The translations under genes were made by a program, and so were the position numbers. Shown one piece after another: positions 6,146 through 8,272 of a stretch of DNA of 8,272 nt. The notes under the pieces are model-generated. The model worked only from the letters and a program-made list of their open reading frames with translations. It was not told the origin of the DNA and searched no databases. Numbering within the stretch: the first letter of the stretch is position 1; each line of letters begins with the position of its first letter. The DNA lies in assembly GCA_023258355.1 (NCBI GenBank), contig JALQZL010000065.1, forward strand, positions 1 through 8,272. The letters run 5' to 3'. This DNA comes from Wenzhouxiangellaceae bacterium. Its GTDB lineage: Bacteria > Pseudomonadota > Gammaproteobacteria > Xanthomonadales > Wenzhouxiangellaceae.

Positions 6146-7743
6146 GTGCGATTTGCGCTCGTCTGACCCCGAATAAGGTCGGATGCCTTTTCAGCAATCA
6201 TGATGGTGGGTGCGTTTGTATTCCCGCCAACCAAGGTGGGCATGATCGAAGCATCCACGACACGAAGTCCTTCAATTCCATTCACTCGGAGCTCGCTGTC
6301 GACGACTGCCTGATCATCTGAACCCATGCGACAGGTGCCTACCGGATGGTAAACGGTTTCTGCTTTGGTTCGAATGAAGTCAATAAGGGCATTCCGCTCA
6401 TTCAGATGATCGCCGGGCATGATCTCATGTGCCCGAAATGGCCTGAAAGCGGGTTGAGCAAGAATCTCTCGCGATAACCGCACACAGTCAAGCATCATTT
6501 CAAGATCACCCGCTGCACTCAGATAATTGGCATGAATCGCAATGGGTGCCCTAGGGTCTGCAGAGCGGATGGCCAGATGCCCACGGCTTTCGGGTCTCAA
6601 TGAGCAGGCGTGCAAGGTGTAGCCGTCGCCGGGTAGTCTGTTTCTGCCGTGATCATCGAGTAACGCGGGCACGAAATGCATCTGGATGTCAGGCCGGTCC
6701 TCTCGGCCTCGACCACTGACTAAAAACCCACCGGCCTCCGCGATGTTAGAGGTGCCCTCGCCTTTGCGATGCAGAAAATAGTTCAAGCCTACCTTGAGCT
6801 CGTTAAGTTGGTCATAGGTAATTGGCTGAGAACAGCGGGTGAGTGTGCAAATGTCTAAGTGATCCTGAAGATTTTGACCAACAGAGGGTTGATCAAGAAC
6901 CACATCGATACCCTGTTTTTTGAGCATTTCAGCTGGGCCAATACCCGATAGCATCAATAGATGCGGAGAGTTGATGGCGCCCGCGCTCAAAATAACCTCG
7001 CGCTCTGCGTGAGCTACCTTCATTCGCCCATGGTGCCTAAAACGAATCCCACTCGCTCTGTGACCCTCCAAGAGCACTTGATAAGTTAAGGCATGCGTGA
7101 GGACTTGAAGGTTGGGTCGATGCCTTACGGGTTTAAGATACCCCTGCGCAGTGGAGCAGCGCCGCCCATTGCGCTGGGTAACCTGGTAGAAACCAAAACC
7201 ACGTTGTGCAGGCCCATTGAAATCTTTGTTACGCGCAAAACCAGCCTGCTCAGCGGCCTGAATAAAGACATCACTGAGTGGGTTGGTGTAGCTCAAATCT
7301 TCAACACTCAAAGGGCCACCTACCCCATGCAGATCGTCAGCACCTCGTGATTGGTCCTGGGAGCGTTTGAAGTAGGGGAGCACCTCTTGAAAGCTCCAGC
7401 CTGGATTGCCCAGTGCTGACCAATCATCATAGTCAGTACGGTGGCCTCTCGAAAAGCACATGGCATTAATTGAGCTGGAGCCTCCCAAGACTTTGCCTCT
7501 CGGCCAATATAAGCGACGATTATTGAGCGCGGGTTCTGGCTCAGTGTTGTAATTCCAATTGACGGACTTGAAGTTAATTAATTTAGATAAACCCGCCGGC
7601 ATGTGAATAAAAGGGTTCCAGTCACGAGGTCCCGCCTCCAGGAGCAGCACACGGACATTGGGGTCTTCTGTTAGACGATGTGCTAAGACACAGCCCGCCG
7701 ACCCAGCACCAACAATAATGTAATCGAAATGCTTACTCATCAT
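6142..7743 (-). CDS. GMC family FAD-dependent oxidoreductase (choline/alcohol dehydrogenase-like)
   Basis: A complete 533-residue glucose-methanol-choline oxidoreductase. Residues 6-40 form the FAD-binding Rossmann unit (DYIIVGAGSAGCVLAHRL, with LLLEAGP at 33-39). The two GMC signatures are at 81-100 (PRGKVLGGSSSINAM...) and 255-269 (GAINSPHLLMLSGIG). The catalytic His-Asn pair of the family matches His466 in YHPVGTCRMG and Asn510 in GGNTNAPT. Where choline oxidase has the histidine that binds FAD covalently, this protein has isoleucine (SSSINAM), so FAD is probably non-covalent. By family it oxidises an alcohol to an aldehyde, passing electrons to a quinone or another acceptor; the substrate is unknown and betA is not justified, as no betaine genes are nearby. 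No signal peptide is seen. Its ATG overlaps the stop of the upstream methyltransferase gene (ATGA), and AGGTAG six bases upstream is a possible binding site. Its TAG overlaps the end of the opposing gene by four bases. Confidence 0.95.
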   Translation of the reverse strand: MMSKHFDYIIVGAGSAGCVLAHRLTEDPNVRVLLLEAGPRDWNPFIHMPAGLSKLINFKSVNWNYNTEPEPALNNRRLYWPRGKVLGGSSSINAMCFSRGHRTDYDDWSALGNPGWSFQEVLPYFKRSQDQSRGADDLHGVGGPLSVEDLSYTNPLSDVFIQAAEQAGFARNKDFNGPAQRGFGFYQVTQRNGRRCSTAQGYLKPVRHRPNLQVLTHALTYQVLLEGHRASGIRFRHHGRMKVAHAEREVILSAGAINSPHLLMLSGIGPAEMLKKQGIDVVLDQPSVGQNLQDHLDICTLTRCSQPITYDQLNELKVGLNYFLHRKGEGTSNIAEAGGFLVSGRGREDRPDIQMHFVPALLDDHGRNRLPGDGYTLHACSLRPESRGHLAIRSADPRAPIAIHANYLSAAGDLEMMLDCVRLSREILAQPAFRPFRAHEIMPGDHLNERNALIDFIRTKAETVYHPVGTCRMGSDDQAVVDSELRVNGIEGLRVVDASIMPTLVGGNTNAPTIMIAEKASDLIRGQTSANRT

Positions 7744-8272
7744 TCAATGCTACCTGAAAAGCCTCGCAACTGGGGAATGTCACCGCGTGCAAGCGCCATG
7801 ACCTTGAATTTTTCACCCATCTCTCCTGGCAGTGTCAGACGTTTGAGTTCTGACAGAGCACTCAGTCTGGCGTTTTCATCAGTCAGTGCCATGACATCAT
7901 GATGAATGCCTTGAGCCAAGACAAACTCTGCCTGGGTGGTGTAGCCCATCACCTCTAACCCGATGTTATCAGCCGATCGACCAAGCGCAGAAAAGTCCAC
8001 CCAAGCTGAAATGTCCGTCAGTCCAGGCCAGACAAAAGGATCAAAGTGTGCGCGATGACGATAGTGGCAAACCAAGGTCCCCTCAGAGCGCTCTGGATGG
8101 TAGTAAACATTTTCTGTATATCCGTAATCAATCAATAACACCACACCCTGTGTCAGATGTGCTGTGACAGAAGCCAACCAGGCTTCCAAATAAACGCAAC
8201 ACTCGCTCTCATAACCTGAGCTAACCGGCTCATTTAGACGTTCCAGCAATGTACTGACCTTGGCCTCGAGTG
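7740..8272 (-). CDS. MidA/NDUFAF7 family SAM-dependent methyltransferase, C-terminal part
   Basis: The frame stays open to the right edge (the TTG at 8249 is internal), so about 177 C-terminal residues are present of a family whose members are usually near 390. Recognisable blocks are VVLLIDYGY, YYHPERSEGTL, CHYRHRAHFDPF, DISAWVDFSAL, a region resembling GYTTQAEF, and the C-terminal PGEMGEKFKVMALARG, all characteristic of the COG1565 (DUF185) family. The mitochondrial member NDUFAF7 dimethylates an arginine of complex I subunit NDUFS2; the bacterial target is not established. The SAM-binding glycine-rich motif would lie in the missing N-terminal half. The gene shares ATGA with the oxidoreductase gene that follows, so the two are probably co-transcribed and translationally coupled. 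Any promoter lies outside the window. Confidence 0.92.
   Translation of the reverse strand, partial: LEAKVSTLLERLNEPVSSGYESECCVYLEAWLASVTAHLTQGVVLLIDYGYTENVYYHPERSEGTLVCHYRHRAHFDPFVWPGLTDISAWVDFSALGRSADNIGLEVMGYTTQAEFVLAQGIHHDVMALTDENARLSALSELKRLTLPGEMGEKFKVMALARGDIPQLRGFSGSIE

Noticed and set aside
6145..6159. A short hairpin AGTGCG-ATT-TGCGCT just after the plus-strand stop, considered as a terminator
   Set aside because: The stem needs two G-U wobbles, there is no T-run, and it lies within the opposing coding sequence. It is too weak to call.
5541..6197. A 218-codon open frame on the minus strand across the end of the TPR gene
   Set aside because: It lies opposite the convincing TPR/sulfotransferase-like frame, its composition is rich in Arg, His and Pro with no recognisable domain, and it also overlaps the oxidoreductase gene end. 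It looks like a shadow.
6142..7743. Naming the oxidoreductase BetA (choline dehydrogenase)
   Set aside because: No betaine aldehyde dehydrogenase, BetI or choline transporter gene is nearby, and many GMC family members with these motifs act on other alcohols.
1..8272. A mobile element, defence system or horizontally acquired island
   Set aside because: No transposase, integrase, terminal or direct repeats, tRNA, or abrupt change in composition was seen. The genes belong to core envelope and metabolic families.

Overview
The window looks like chromosomal DNA of a gammaproteobacterium, probably a marine type. This is inferred from the gene families: a TonB2-type energy-transduction operon with a TtpC-like protein and a downstream periplasmic TPR protein, the layout known from Vibrio and Alteromonadales-like bacteria. 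It also fits the moderate GC content and a gammaproteobacterial-looking MidA family methyltransferase. No RNA genes, mobile elements, CRISPR arrays or long non-coding stretches were seen. The longest gap between genes is about 50 bases.

Positions 1 to about 6145, plus strand, read as one tightly packed operon: ttpC-like gene (5' end outside the window), an exbB-exbD gene fusion, a second stand-alone exbD, tonB, a secreted TPR protein, and a large cytoplasmic protein with TPR repeats and a decayed sulfotransferase-like C-terminal domain. The first five should form an inner-membrane, proton-motive-force-driven machine. TtpC and ExbB carry the channel helices, the two ExbD domains carry the membrane aspartate, TonB reaches across the periplasm to outer-membrane receptors, and the periplasmic TPR protein is a probable accessory. 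The link of the last gene to this machine rests only on its position.

Positions 6142 to 8272, minus strand, hold a second operon read from the right edge leftwards: the C-terminal half of a MidA/NDUFAF7-type SAM-dependent methyltransferase, then a complete GMC-family flavoprotein oxidoreductase, joined by an ATGA stop/start overlap. The two operons meet tail to tail and overlap by four bases, so no dedicated terminator fits between them.

The most unusual features are the in-frame ExbB-ExbD fusion, with a plausible internal start that could also release free ExbD, and the TPR protein whose sulfotransferase domain has lost the residues that would bind the sulfate donor. A 9-bp intercistronic hairpin just before the second exbD is also worth a look.
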